Position numbers and translations under genes: made by a program | Assembly (NCBI GenBank): GCA_008360975.2 | Contig: CM039210.1 | Span: 21,909,007-21,973,006, forward strand | Source: Lichenostomus cassidix | Lineage: Eukaryota > Chordata > Aves > Passeriformes > Meliphagidae | Reading direction: 5' to 3' | Length of the DNA stretch: 64,000 nt | Part shown: positions 22,038-34,723 of the stretch, piece after piece | Position numbering within the stretch: the first letter of the stretch is position 1 | Layout: each line of letters starts with the position of its first letter | The notes under the pieces: generated by a model | Database searches by the model: none | The model's input: only the letters and a program-made list of their open reading frames with translations | Told to the model about the DNA's origin: nothing

Positions 22038-22572
22038 ATATAAGGCATCAAGGTCTGTCTGGGTAGAAGCCTCTGACATGACTGGTGCAGTAATTCCAGG
22101 AGCTATAGGGGAATGAGCACTGTGATGTGTTAAAACCACACTTGAGGGAGCATATGCTAGTAAGACTGGGGATGATGGGGACTCTGTGCCCTTCTGCACC
22201 AACTACTGTGCCTGTCTGCTGCCTCTGCTAGCTTCTCCCAGATGGTCACAGACTGGTGCCAAGTTGCTGGGTTGTGTGTACTTTGATTCTCCCACTCAGC
22301 CACCAGTGGAAGGGCCTCCTACTGCTGGGCCATGCCCTGGTCGCTCTGTAGGGGCTCCTTATGAGACTGGGAGCAGTCACTCCTGGCCCCGCCCATGCTG
22401 AGACAGCTATTCTAGGACAAGCTGCCAGCTCCACATGGGTCTCAGTTTTTCCTGGGGTTCCCCCACCTCTAGAATGTTGCCCTGTTTGTGTTGATCCCCT
22501 GCAATGGAGCTGTTTGCCTTGGCAAATTAAGGGGGAGATAAGAACAATTCCTTTATCTAAGTAATAACACAT
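22038..22572 (-). mobile_element. Near full-length CR1, segment 4 (ORF1 N-terminus and 5' region)
   Basis: The minus-strand frame from 22202 contains APVMSEASTQTDLDALY, a Ser/Thr-rich ASTQTD segment typical of CR1 ORF1 N-termini. The GC-rich sequence up to 22572 is taken as its 5' region. This limit is approximate. Confidence 0.6.
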
Positions 22573-23751
22573 ATGAAAAATAAGAGGTACTATGGCTGTG
22601 GAAGGAGTATTACAAAAGCAAGCACATCAAGATACTGGTTTACAAACAGCAGGGGTCACTTATTTGAATGAGTATTTCCATAACACTACCACATAATGAC
22701 AAATTCAGGAAAAGTCAAGAACTCCAGGGTTTAATTAATCTAGTTTAGCGACCCCCCCATTCCGCAACAAGACAAATCACATAATTTGTCCTTCCCTCTA
22801 TTTTAACAGAATTATTCTCTGTGCATTACAACATTTTTTATAACCCAAAAAGCAGCAGCATACAGTTTTATTTGCTAAATGTTAACATACTTAAAGACAA
22901 TAAGGTAAAAATAAATTCTTGCTTCTCAGTAACACCCCAATCAGGGCAATTAAGTTTACTGATGTGTTTCTGATTTGAGCTCATGTTGCCTGCTGCCTTT
23001 ATACTTGTGCTTCTGGGGAAAAAAAAACCAAACCCATACCTTTTTTACCCTACTGAATGTCTTTGTTCCACCCAGAGGACAGTTCACCTTACCCCTGGAA
23101 AGCCTGAGCTTTTGTAAGCTGTTCACACGATAAACAGCTGTAGATGTATGGAAAACCTATTACTACATGCAGAAAATGAAAGCTGGCAAGAAGATTCTGT
23201 ATTTATAATGGCAGAAAGCCTCCAAAACACACAAGCATTTCAATATACTCAGAAAGATTTTTTTCCTTCCCAAACTTATTTGGTGATAGCCTTCAAAATT
23301 AGTCTGTGTAAACAGCATGATAAATGTAATTAACCTCAGAGTGCCAAAAACAGGCTATCCTCCTGCTAAGTGCTAATGTAAAATGCAAGAGCATTAGCAA
23401 GAGGAGCAGCAAAATCACCATTGGCACATAGGGTTAATGAAGGTTTTCTTGTAGATCCTGTTCCTGCTTTAAGTGAAACACTAGGTAGGCCGATATAAGT
23501 CTAACAGGGTAGATGTATATCAATTTTGAATGCTGTAAACAGCTCAAGAACAGCATAACTTTCACTGAACTGATTAAAAGCCACAGATTCTCTTCACCAG
23601 CTATGTTTTTCACTCTAAAAAACCCTAGCAATGATGGTACAATTACAAGTTTCATATTTTATTTCAGGTATAGCAAACTTCAAATGATGACCAAGATACA
23701 GCACATGCATACTTCATCCCATTTTCTGAGGAAACACATTTTTTCCTAAAG
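22573..23751. other. No recognised feature
   Basis: AT-rich intronic sequence. No coding, RNA or mobile-element signature found. Confidence 0.5.
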
Positions 23752-23757
23752 GACCAT

Positions 23758-24093
23758 TGTTGCGGATAAGAAAAACCTTACAAAATGAGGGCCTTGTCAC
23801 CCTTGTAAAATCCTTGCTCACTCCTGTTACTTCGGCTAACCAGAAAAGCACTCTGGGAACGACTCAGCTTATATAGAGGTAAAAAACAAGTTACATAACC
23901 CAAGGAAAAAAGTTATATAACTAGCACATGTTCACATCGTGGTTTATGGTGGTTGGTTGAAACGTGTTTGTTGCACTTCACAAGAATGTAAACTAATAAC
24001 AGGCTGATTGCTTAAAAAACCCTGGTTTTTGCAATAAAGCGATTTCTCTTTATGAATGCTAAAGGGAGGTCTGTGCCTCATTCAGTCATTACA
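23758..24093 (+). mobile_element. Solo LTR, class II type, 336 bp
   Basis: Starts TGTTGCGGATAAG and ends CAGTCATTACA. Flanks GACCAT (23752-23757) and GACCAG (24094-24099) form a 6-bp duplication with one mismatch. It contains TTATATAGAGG near 23871 and AATAAAGCG near 24033. Confidence 0.8.
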
Positions 24094-24099
24094 GACCAG

Positions 24100-24599
24100 G
24101 TTAACTGATGTTATTACAATTTTCAGATGCTTTTTTCACCTTTGAGTTCCATTCACTCTCCCCACATGCATCAAATTAAAGCAGGCTTAATCAGGATGCA
24201 CCAAATTGTATTCAGAATAACCAGAATGCAAAAAGATATTAGAAATCTTACAATCATCAGGAATCTATTTCAAGTTTTTAGCAATTAAAAGTTAAATGAT
24301 TTCAAAAAGTTCACAACCACTGCATCTAATGAGGTGAATGTCACATTTTGCTTACAAATTTAAGATCTAAATCTCAACTGTCTGTGGCATCTTCATAATA
24401 AACAGCACAGGGTTCAGTTTTGCTTTTACCTTTGTCTTTTCTTCTTGTCACTACTACAAGGGGGGGGAAGAGAAGGAAATTAACTGAAACCATCATGAAG
24501 CTCAATGAGAAATGCAGCATGGACCTGTATATTCACTGTATTTCATCATTCAAGATACATTTTTCCTTCTTTTAAGGAAGCTGGTATTTCCAAAACTGA
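24100..24599. other. No recognised feature
   Basis: AT-rich sequence. Nothing supportable. Confidence 0.5.
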
Positions 24600-25943
24600 T
24601 GCACTGCATCCTTGGCTGCAGCGACCATGAGATTGTGGAGTTCGGTATCCTGCAAGGAAGAAGCAGGGCAATGAGTAAGATTGTAACCATAGACTTCAGA
24701 AGAGCTAGCTTTATCTTCTTCAGGGGTCTTCTTGGAAGAATTCCATGGGAACGTGCCCTAGAGGGAAGAGGGGTCCAAGATAGCTGGTCAATATTCAAGC
24801 ACCTCTTCCTCTAGGCTCAAGAATGGTAGATCCCCATGGGCAAATAAGAGAGCAAAAGGGTCAACAGACCTGCGTGGATGAACAAGGAACTCCTACCAAA
24901 ACTCAGACATAAACAAGAGATACACGAGGTGGAAGCAGGGACAGGTCCCCTGGGATGAATATGGGGATGTTGTCAGAGTATGCAGAAATGCAACAAGGAA
25001 GGCCAAGGCCCATCTGGAATTAATTAAATATGGCCAAGGATATCAAGGACAACAAGGAGGGCTGCTTCAAACACATCAATAACAAAGAAAATCTAAGGAT
25101 AATGTGGGCCCAATACTGAATGGAACAGGGACCCTTGCAACAGAGGTTGCAGAGAAGGCTGAGATACTCAACTTCTTTGCTAGTCCTTAGGAATCCCTGA
25201 CCCAGGAGACCAGGGGAAAGGTCTGGAAGAAGGAAGGCTTTCCTTTGGTTGAGGAGAATTGGGTTAGAGACCATTTAGTCAAACTTGACATCCACAAGTC
25301 CATGGGCCCTGACAGCATGCATCAACAAGTGCCAAGAGAACTAGCAGACATCATTGCTAGGCCACTCATGATCACTTTTGAAAGGTTGTGGAGATCAGGA
25401 GAGGTGTCCAAGGAGTAGAAGAAAGCTAATGTCATCCCAGTCTTCAAAAAGGGCAGGAAGGAGGACCCAAGGAACTACAGGCCAGTCAGCCTCACCTGGA
25501 GAAAGTCCAGCAGAGGGCTACAAAAATGATTAGGGAACTGGAGCACCTCACTTATGAGGAAAGCCTGAGGGACCTGGGCTTGTTTAGCCTGGAGAAGACT
25601 GAGGGCATCTTATCAATGTATATAAGTATCTGAAGGGAGGGTGCCAAGAGGATGGAGCCAGGCTCTTCTCAGTGATCCCAAGCAATAGGATGAGAGGCAC
25701 CAGGCAGAAACTGAAACACAAGATCCACCTGAACATGAGGAAGAACTTCTTTACTGTGAAGGTGACAGAACTGAAAAAGGATGCCCAGAGAAGTTGCGGA
25801 GTCTCCTTCAATTGAGATGTTCAGAAGCCATCTGGACACAATCCTGAGTTACATGCTCTAGGGGACCCTGCTTGAGCAGGGAGATCAGATTAGGTGACCT
25901 TTAGTGGTCCTTTCCAATCTTAACCATTCTGTGATTCTGTAAT
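24600..25943 (+). mobile_element. CR1 LINE, plus strand, internally deleted
   Basis: Plus-strand CR1 running from the endonuclease end (CSDHEIVEFGILQGR, 24630) through the linker and the start of reverse transcriptase (25290-25495). It then jumps at about 25495 directly to the ORF2 C-terminal region and the 3' UTR, ending in the CR1 tail (ATTCTGTGATTCTGT, 25926-25940). The deletion removes the RT catalytic core. Confidence 0.85.
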
Positions 25944-26401
25944 GTGAACGCTTAGTAAATCTACCTTAAAACAAGTTTCATATAGGTGATTCCAGTGAAG
26001 AACATTCTGATACCTCCCAACAGACAAAGTTTCAACCATTGTGCACAAAAAAATCTTTATTTTGCTTTATTACCTGGTACAGTGTTATTCATGGGAAGAT
26101 ACTATTAAAGGGTATCTCTTAAAGACTCAGACTAGTCAATTTTGTGCCTGTTGTTTCTTCCCAAGTATTCTGAGCTAAAACAGACCCAATACTCACATTC
26201 TAACTCTATACAGATTCAACTTGATGCAAGTCTATCAAAGCACTTGATGCACTCTAAAATCTTCTGGGGTGCATTTAGCAGAAAATGTGTGGTGAAAGTA
26301 ATTTCATGAGCCACATCTCCTAGTCTGCACATAATTTTATCTTTAAAGATGGATACATTTAAAGATACTGCTGGATGATCTAAATCTGCCACCTGCAGAG
26401 C
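25944..26401. other. No recognised feature
   Basis: AT-rich intronic sequence between CR1 and an LTR. Confidence 0.5.
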
Positions 26402-26406
26402 ATAAC

Positions 26407-28103
26407 TGTATTTGGGTTGTGTGGCAAGGTTTTGGTAGAAGGGAGGGCTGCAAGGGTGGCTTCTGTGAGAAGATGACAGAAGCTTCACCCATATTTGACA
26501 GAGCTAATGCCAGCCAGCCCCTAGACAGACCCACTGCTGGCCAGAGCCAAGCCAATCAGCAATGGTGGTAGCACCTCTGTGATAATATATTTAAGGGGGG
26601 AAAAACTGCTGCACAACGGCTGGGAGAAAGGAGTGAATATATGAGAGCAACAACTCTGCAGACACCAAGGTCAGTGAAGAAGGAGGGGTAGGAGGTCCTC
26701 CAGGTGCTGGAACAGAGATTCCCCTGCAGCTCATGGTGAAGACCATGGTTAGGCAGGCTGTCCCCCTGCAGCCCATGGTGGAGCAGAGATCCACTCTGCA
26801 GCCCATGGAGGGCCCCATGCCAGAGCATGTGGATGTGCCCTGAAGGAACCTGTGACCCTATGGAGAGCCCATGCTGGAGCATGCTCCTGGCAGGACCTGT
26901 GACCCCATGGGGGACCCAAACTGGAACAGTCTGTTCCTGAAGGACTGCACACCATGGAAAAGATCCATGTTGGAGAAGTTCGTGGAGGATTGTCTCCCAT
27001 GGGAAGGACCCCACTCTGGAGCAGGGAAAGAGCATGAGAAGAAAGAAGCGGCAGAGACAATGTGTGATGAACTGACTGCAATCCCCATTCCCCCTCCCCC
27101 TGTGCTGCTCAGAAGAAAGAGGTAGAGAACTTGAGAGTGAAGATGAGCATGGGAAAAAGGGGTTGGTGGGGTTAGGTATTTTAAGATTTGTTTTTTATAT
27201 CTCATTATCCTGTTCTGATTTGATTGGTAATAGATTAAACTAATATCCCTGTGGCAGAACGTCCTCCCCCTCTCCCTCTACCACATGGCTGGTGCATAAA
27301 CTCAGGTTGGGTCAAAAGCCCAGCAAGAGGTTATCTCTTGGTGCCCAAAAGTCTGGGATCTCCAACCAAGAATCCACATCTTGGTATGGAGAGCAGATGT
27401 GAAAAGAGTTTAAAAGAATAAGCACGTGACCAACAGCCACACTTTTACACTATAAAAGACACACGAAATATCACAGAGGCAAAAGTCTCCTACACACACT
27501 CTGGAAATGCGCAAAGGCTTCTCCCCAGAGTCTGGGCCCAGACTCTGCTGGTTACTTTCCTGGGAATTGAGTGAAAGGATTCCGAGGTATACTTCAGCAC
27601 CAAATTGGCATTGGTAAGATACATTTGGTTCCTAAGTTATATTATTTCTTGCTAGCCATAATAACAGGTACCTTTTCGGGTGCTGAATTCTCTCTACTAG
27701 TAGTTTTTCTTTTATTTTATTCCTGTGTAGTATGTAGTTTTGTCCCAAGCCTTATGTCTGTTATTTTCTGTGTCTAATAAATGATAATTTATGTCATATT
27801 AGACCTAATCAGCCATTATTCAAGAACTTGCAAACGAGACCAGGTCTTGGGGTGCTGGCCACCCCAATAAGAGCTACTGCCTGCTGCCAAGGCCTAGGCA
27901 AAAGGCAGAGATTTATCTAAGCTCCTGTCTCCATTCATAACAATCCCCAAGTTGAGTTTGTTTTACCTGTGACAGTAATTGGTGAGTGCTCTCTCCCTGC
28001 CCTTGAACCTTTTAGTAAATTTTCTCTCTCCTGTCCAGCTGCTGAGGGGAGTGATAGAGAGGCTTTGGTGGACACCTGGAAGCCAGCCAACGTCAACCCA
28101 CCA
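26407..28103 (+). mobile_element. Solo LTR, ERVL type (family A), split by a second LTR
   Basis: Starts TGTATTTGGGTTGTGTGG like 7996 and its body matches that copy. At 27250 it is interrupted by a different LTR and resumes at 27948 (AAGTTGAGTTTGTTTTACC) to CAACCCACCAGA. The right end is approximate and I could not find its duplication. Confidence 0.8.
27250..27942 (+). mobile_element. Solo LTR nested in a family A LTR
   Basis: 693 bp, TGTGGCAGAACG to CCATTCATAACA, flanked by perfect ATCCC duplications (27245-27249 and 27943-27947). It contains a TATAAAAGAC box near 27461 and TCTAATAAATG near 27774. A short open frame 27571-27777 has no recognisable product. Confidence 0.9.
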
Positions 28104-29300
28104 GAAACTGACAGGAACTCACTGACCTGAATTCAAATAACACCAAAGTGGATAAAACTAAACAATTTTTATATTAGTAGTTATCTGAACCCAACGTGAC
28201 CTCTTCCTCATATCTTCAAAATTAAAAACCGGAGAGTTGTCTTAGACTTCTCAACTAGGACAAACAATTTTGTATAACTTCATATCTATTGCAGCAACAA
28301 AAATTATGCAAAGGCACAGCTAGTGGCACATTCATCACTCTACAAAAATTGCTCCAACAACAAAATTGTCTCCCAACGGTGACTGGAAAGTAAACCATAG
28401 GACTTTACCAGCTGTCTTTTGGGAAGATGCAAGATGAAGGTCCAAAGAGAGGAAATTACAGCAAGCAGCTTCTGGCCATGCACCCAGAGACTGCATTCTC
28501 ACCTTAAGATGGTGTTACGGTTAGATAATGCTTCTGGAGGACTTTGGAAAGGATGGCAAGCACAAGTCAGGATTCCTTAACCAGTTCTGCAAAATTCTGA
28601 ACTTGCGAGTGAGTTTTTAAGCAAAGAACTAGGTAAGTTCTGTTTTATGGTGATAGACTGTTTTTCACTCAACCCCAGAGTTGCGATGAGAACATCCACT
28701 GTGAGCTGTCTGTTCCACTAAGAAACATCAATCCCACTGCGTTTTAAGCTTGGCAGGTTTGAGAAAGCTCGCTAAACTGTAGGACACAAAATACCCAGGC
28801 TCCTAAATGCCTTTCCAATAAAAATGCTTTTTGACACAGGCAAAAAAAAAAATTCCCAGATTAAAGACAAAACATACTTGGTTACAAATAAAATGTAACT
28901 GAAAATACTTTTTTTAGACTAATCTGAATCTGTTTCACAATCTTGGATTTGTGTAAGCATAATAATTAAAGTACACACATCCATCAATAGCAGATGAAAT
29001 AATTTAAGAATTTCATTAAGATAAAAGAAGCTTACAAGTACTCCTACTCTCCTCTTCCCCCACTCAGGTCCTATCAGCCTTCAGTGTTCTTGGGATAGTA
29101 CTTCTTACACTGAATATAGCTTAGCTGAGCTTCAAAACACAATACTTTTATTTGACTGTGTTTAAAGAACCTCTTGCATTACTCATGGGGATTGTTCCTT
29201 TTTCCTAGTTGTTAGCTTCATGTGAGCAACAAAACTGCATATAGCTCAGTATGCTGCACCGAACAGCCAGTTTCTCCAATTGTATGCCTTCAAAATAGCA
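28104..29300. other. No recognised feature
   Basis: AT-rich intronic sequence without supportable features. Confidence 0.5.
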
Positions 29301-29306
29301 AAGAGG

Positions 29307-29563
29307 TGTGGCTAGCACAGGTTTTTCCCATGAGAAATTTTCTTGTGTTTTATAAATAAAGTTTGGATGTTGTTGGAACAGTGTCCCAGAACTTGGACAG
29401 TGCAGGCCTGGCCAATCAGGCCTGGGGGAAGGCTTCTGACTGACCAATCTGGGTGACTTTTGAGAACTCTATATATGTGATGAAATCAAAACAATAAAGG
29501 TCATTCCTTCTTGCCACTGAGAACTGGTGCTTTCATTACTCTGCTAGCTGCTCAACAGCGACA
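29307..29563 (+). mobile_element. Solo LTR, class II type (family B), 257 bp
   Basis: Starts TGTGGCTAGCACAGG and ends CAACAGCGACA, flanked by perfect 6-bp duplications AAGAGG (29301-29306 and 29564-29569). It has CTATATATGTG near 29470 and CAATAAAGG near 29491. The same family occurs at 37848-38120 (reverse) and as the 5' LTR of the provirus at 57419. Confidence 0.9.
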
Positions 29564-29569
29564 AAGAGG

Positions 29570-31398
29570 AAGTAGGGGTAGAAGTGAAGGGGTTAAAAGG
29601 AAGACAGCCATGAAAAACTAACTGGTACAAAAAACTGAAGGACTGATATACCTGACTGTTCTTCATTCACTAAATGGACAAGAGTTCAAGCTGGTACTTC
29701 TTTAATAAACCTAGCTTGCAGAAATCATGGTCAGTTCACAAAAGCATCACATTAAACACCTGTGATCAGCCTAAAATATTTGACAGAAAGGAGGCATTTA
29801 ATTTTAGAAGACTCTTAGCAGCACAGCAATGGAGCAGGAAAGACAACAGACTAAGAAATTTCCTCATTTCAGGAAGGTGAAGTATTATTTAGTTTAAAAG
29901 CCTAGATAAACATGTACAATAAACACCACCAGCAGAAGTTAGGAAGGAAACTAGATGCTTCAATCAGTGTTGGAGGTCATGCAGGATCCTTTCTAGCAGG
30001 AGACAACCAAGAGGTAAAGTACCCTGCTATGTACAGTTTAAGGACTCAGTCTCTCACTCATGTATATCTTAAAACAGTCTGACAGGCAAAATCCTCTAGA
30101 CAGACCTGTAGGAGGACTCTAGGAAATGAGCAACCCAGATCAATCCTTCCCCATCAAAAAAGGCTACTGTTGAAAGCAAGTCTTGTTGATAAGCTTTAAT
30201 CACCCCCAGTGCAAGCAGCTGAGAAGGCCAAAGCATCCTATCCCAGACAGGCCCGCATAAAACTCCGTTAAATCTCTCTCTACCATAAAGGGAAGTAATT
30301 TTTGTCTTGAAAATGGATGCATTCGTACTGTGCAGTGTTCAACAGGGCTTCCAATGCACTTCTTTTCTCCACCAGTTTTGTGTGAGCTTAGTGCTGCTTT
30401 TAACCACTGGGGTAGCGTGGTAGGGGAACTCGTCTATTGGTCAAGGTGTTATAACAAGAAAAAACACTATGGGGGAAGAAATGTGGAAAATGGCTCACTC
30501 ATGCAGACCCAACACACATCACAGCTCAAGAAAGGCCATGCTGCCATCTCTGGAAAAATCAGGCCACCGGCCACCACCTTTTGCCAATAGTGAACTTCCA
30601 AGCACAGCAGCTTGGTCTCCTTTCCCCAGGCAGCAGTCAGAGCTTCATGATCACTTTAAACTAGTCTGACTGACAGAGAAATGAGTCCTGCACTTCTCAG
30701 TGCCCTCCTCTTGTAATCTACTCTCCCTTGAATCAACAGCAGCTTTTTTTTTGCCAATGAACCACTTCCTAGATAACAGAGGGGGAAGAGTGATAACACT
30801 GCTAAATTATAACTGGAAATACAATTTCAACTTCTCTCAAATTAAAGGTTTATGGCTTTTGTAATTTATAATCTTTGTCAGGCAACCTAAGTTTACCAGC
30901 CTTACAAATATGATCAGACTTGTGTTTTAGCTTTAAACTTGTATTTACAAAGACCATAGACTATTGGTCTCAGCCTTTGATCAGCACACCACCTTTATGA
31001 GACAATCCGAGTTTTGTAGGCCAGCACAACAGTCTCTGAACAGTTGACACACAGAGCTCAAGTTAATGGAGGCCCTTTCATCATAACACCAACTCCTAGT
31101 ACCTGTATCACTACACCAGCATGCCCATGTCAAGACTAATGAGCTGTAGCCACCATGCTGGACACTGCAATTAGACATCTAGACCATATATTGCTAGCAA
31201 ACCTTACAACAGCCTCCTGCTCACAAGTATAATTATTTTCACAGGAAAGCAAACTGAACAAAGGCCTGGTAGTGCTTCTGCCCATAGAAGAGGAGCCGCT
31301 CAGTGCTGAGAGCAGGGCGTGATGGTACTGAGCTCTGTGGGGGATGAGCCTGTCAAAGGTCCTTCCAACCTATGCTGAACGTGTTGCTGGCAACTTAC
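29570..31398. other. No recognised feature
   Basis: Intronic sequence. Several short frames on both strands show no family features. Confidence 0.5.
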
Positions 31399-31403
31399 AC
31401 TAC

Positions 31404-32793
31404 TGTGGTGGTTTTGATTGGCCCAAAACATCAGCAAGGTATTTTTAACATCTAAGAGAAATTTAAACCCCTCAGAAGCTGTTGTAGTAGGCCTGAGGAA
31501 GTGTCTGAGGGGTGGGGAGTTGCACAAAGATGGCTCCTGTGTGTCCTGAATGGAAGTTCTGGAAGTTTTTCATCAAGTCCAGCAGAGCCAATCTCTGATG
31601 GCTCTGAGAGTGATGGACATGCTGCCCGCCAAGTGTGGGCCAATTAGAGCTGCTAGTTACGCCTCTGTGAAAATATATTTAAGAAAAATTCAAAACAAGG
31701 TAGGCACGCACTTCTTTGTAGTTGGAGGAGGAGGAGGAGGTTGAGGTAAAAATATGTGAAGGGAGAACAACATGGAGACACCAAGGTCAGTGAAGAAGGT
31801 GGGGGAGGAGGTGCTCCAGGCGCCGGAGCTGAAAACCCTCTGCTAGCCGTGGTGAAGGCCATGGGGGGAGCAGGAGGTTCCCCTGCAGCCCATGGAGTCC
31901 ACAGGAGTGCAGAAATCCACCCACAGCCCACGCCAGAGGAGCAGGTGGATGCCTGGAAGAAGCTGTGATCCAGTGGGAGTCTCATCTAAAGAGTTAAAGC
32001 TACAAAGGCCTTGCAAGGGACACAAAGGCCTTGCTCCTGGGATGGAAGCAGCCTGGCCTCAGCTCAGGAGAGTCTGCACCTTATGGACAAAAACTCATGT
32101 TGCAGCAGAATTCGGGCGGGATGTTGCTCGTGAGATTGGACCCACGCCAAAGAAGTTCCCAGAGGACTGTCTCTCATGGGAGGGACCCCATGGCTAAGTA
32201 GAGGACCCCTCTCCCTGATGGACTGACCAGAGAACAAACCCCTTACCCTGCCCCCTGCCCGTGTTGTTGGTTTGGAAAGAGGGAAGGGGGGTGAGCAGAG
32301 AAACTGCTTCTTAAGAGGGAGGGGGTGAGAGCAGAGAAACTGTCTGGAGAGAGAGAGAGATAAGTAGAGATAAAGAATCTTTGTAGTAGAAAAATTGTGG
32401 TGATGAATAGATTTATGGACCTGCTCTGTGGACTGAGAAAATACCCCACACCCTGCCCCCCTACCCGAACTGTTGGTTGGAAGGAGGAAAGGGGGTGAAT
32501 AAAAAATGGGTTCATAAGAGGGAGGGGGGTGAGTGGACAAAATAGTGTATGAAAAGTTTATTTTTGCCTCTCATTTATCCTTTGACTTGGTTAGGTAATT
32601 AAATCACTTTGCAACTTTAAGTTTAGAGCCTGTCTGCTCTTTCTTCCGTGTGTCCTCCTACCAGTGTCCTATCTCACTTAACTCATGAGATTGGTGTGTG
32701 TTTTTACAGGTTTTTTTCCTTTTCCCCTCTCCTGCACGTCTGCAGCAGGAGAGAGCCGGAGTGTCAGCGTTTAGTCAGGGTCAAACCCCGACA
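31404..32793 (+). mobile_element. Solo LTR, ERVL type (family A2), 1390 bp
   Basis: TGTGGTGGTTTTGATTGG to AAACCCCGACA, flanked by perfect ACTAC duplications (31399-31403 and 32794-32798). It carries a GGAGGAGGAGG run at 31725-31740, an ATATATTTAAG box at 31673, and an internally repeated purine-rich segment (GAGGGAGGGGGTGAG-like units at 32280-32330 and 32515-32535). A truncated second copy lies at 36401-37288. Confidence 0.9.
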
Positions 32794-32798
32794 ACTAC

Positions 32799-33193
32799 TT
32801 GTACCCAGTTACTGATGGAAGATTAAATTGCAGGCTACCTCAGCAGCAGTCCCACCACCAGCCCACACTGCAAACATACTCTTCCCCCTGCACTTCAAAC
32901 TAGCATCAGATGGCAGGAACTGCGTTCAAGGTGGATTTGCTTGTTCCATTATACCATACTCCCCCATCCCCAGGTCCAGAACATTCATTTCCTTACCAAG
33001 GTCACATGCAATGCTATCCCTTCCAAGCTACCTGGCCCAAAACACAGCTACAGATAACACCCCATCCACCAATACAACTACATGTAAGCAAGGCTAATAT
33101 ACAGACTTCTTTTTACACTCATGCTGCTGACTCCTCCACCTCATTCACACATATAACTTCTACCTGAGGTGCTTGTGGTGTATCATAACATCA
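32799..33193. other. No recognised feature
   Basis: C-rich spacer between two LTR insertions. No feature seen. Confidence 0.45.
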
Positions 33194-33199
33194 CCTGCC

Positions 33200-34717
33200 T
33201 GTCAGAGACTGAAATAGTTCATGCCTCAAACATTGTGTCTTAGGTTACATGGAAGGTGTAACCAAAAAGCATGTATTTTATTACCATCTTCATAACCTGT
33301 TAAGAACAGGTGAGGCAGTGCTCTTTATCTTCAGCATGACCCAGCCCTGATAACACCATCTGGGGACTATCTCCGCTGATAAGCCATCAAGGTCTCTGGG
33401 AGTGACTCATAAGATTACATCATCCCATTGTGAGATGCCCCGCCCAGAGGGGAGGAACTGAACATTCCTACCTGCATATAAGATGAGTCTTTGGAACACT
33501 GGACTAGCACTTCCACTGGATTCCCAGAGGAGAAGAGCTCGAGAGTCACCACTGGACCTCCAGAGATCAACCCAATTGTTCTTCAGGATCACCACTTCAA
33601 ACAGACTACAACCATCACTCCAACGGGACTGCAGCCACCATTTAACTGGACTGCTATCACCACCCTGACCAACAGGGTGGTGGGTTGTATTCTGACTCTA
33701 TTGGTTTAAGCTGGTGTTTCTGTATTATTGCCTTTAATTTTTCCTCTTAAATTGTAATTCTGACTGGGAATCTCTCACAATATATTTGTGTAGGGTCAAT
33801 TCCTCTGCTGGTTTACTTCCAAACTAACACACATTGATATAAAGTTTTGCTCATTATAACAAAAACTGTATAAAGAAGCGACAACCAAAGAAGCCTCCCT
33901 TGAAGATACCTGACTGGGACTTTGGACTGAAAGTCAAACTGCTGAGATTAGATAAAGGGAAACCTATTGTTCAGTCATCTCAGGCTGAAGGAAAGGAATG
34001 CACCCACAAAAGGCCAAACCCACCAGCTGCACTGAGAATCATCTCTGGCTAAGTTTGGGGTGGGGGAGACCACAGCTCACAGAAGGCAGGTTTACATAGA
34101 CTCCCCCAATCGAGGGGGGGAGGAGGTTTTGGGTGCATAGCGTAACCTCTGGTCAGAGGCAATAAACACCCATCTTCCCTTACACAAAGTGGCCCAGCTG
34201 TGGAGCTCCCAACCCCACAAGCCACATCCACGAGACATTCACATGAGAGGCAGCTGAGGGGGAGTCATAATCCATCAAAGACCCCCCCCCCAAAGTGCTA
34301 GGCCTTGCACCACAGGACTGCAGGTGATGCAACAGATCCAGAGTCTGCTGCAAGGGACTGCCCCTCCCTCCCCCCTGGGGGAACATGCCTGGACATTCCC
34401 ACCTGGCCTGAGCATATATTAACCCATGGGATTCTATGCTTTTCTGGGGGACCTTCACCACCAAGAAGACCAGCTGAAGAGGATCATCAGGACACCAATG
34501 GGACCCACAGAGCGGTGATATTCTTTTTGTCCTGTCTCTATCACTCTCTGTCCCCCACCCCTTTCCCTATTTTTCCCTTTCTCTCTTTTCTCTCTCTCTC
34601 TCTCTCTTTCATATTTACTACCAAATAAAACCCATACTATTGACTGGCATATGGTCTCGTTTGCACCCTAATTCGGGCAGAGGTATTTCTAAGAACCTCA
34701 ATAATCTGATCATAACA
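33200..34717 (+). mobile_element. Solo LTR split by another solo LTR (outer element)
   Basis: Outer ends TGTCAGAGACTG and GATCATAACA are flanked by perfect 6-bp duplications CCTGCC (33194-33199 and 34718-34723). Without the inner LTR it is about 0.9 kb. It has a CATATATTAACC box near 34410, a CT microsatellite at 34580-34610 and AAATAAAACC at 34622. Confidence 0.75.
33236..33831 (+). mobile_element. Solo LTR (family C) nested in the outer LTR
   Basis: 596 bp, TGTCTTAGGTTACATGG to CAAACTAACACA, flanked by perfect CATTG duplications (33231-33235 and 33832-33836). A GCATATAAGATGAG box lies near 33474. The reverse copy at 43848-44318 shares most of its length. Confidence 0.9.
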
Positions 34718-34723
34718 CCTGCC

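Noticed and set aside
31404..32540. Frames of 90-158 codons in the family A2 LTR
   Set aside because: They lie inside a solo LTR with perfect duplications and are low-complexity or repeat-derived.
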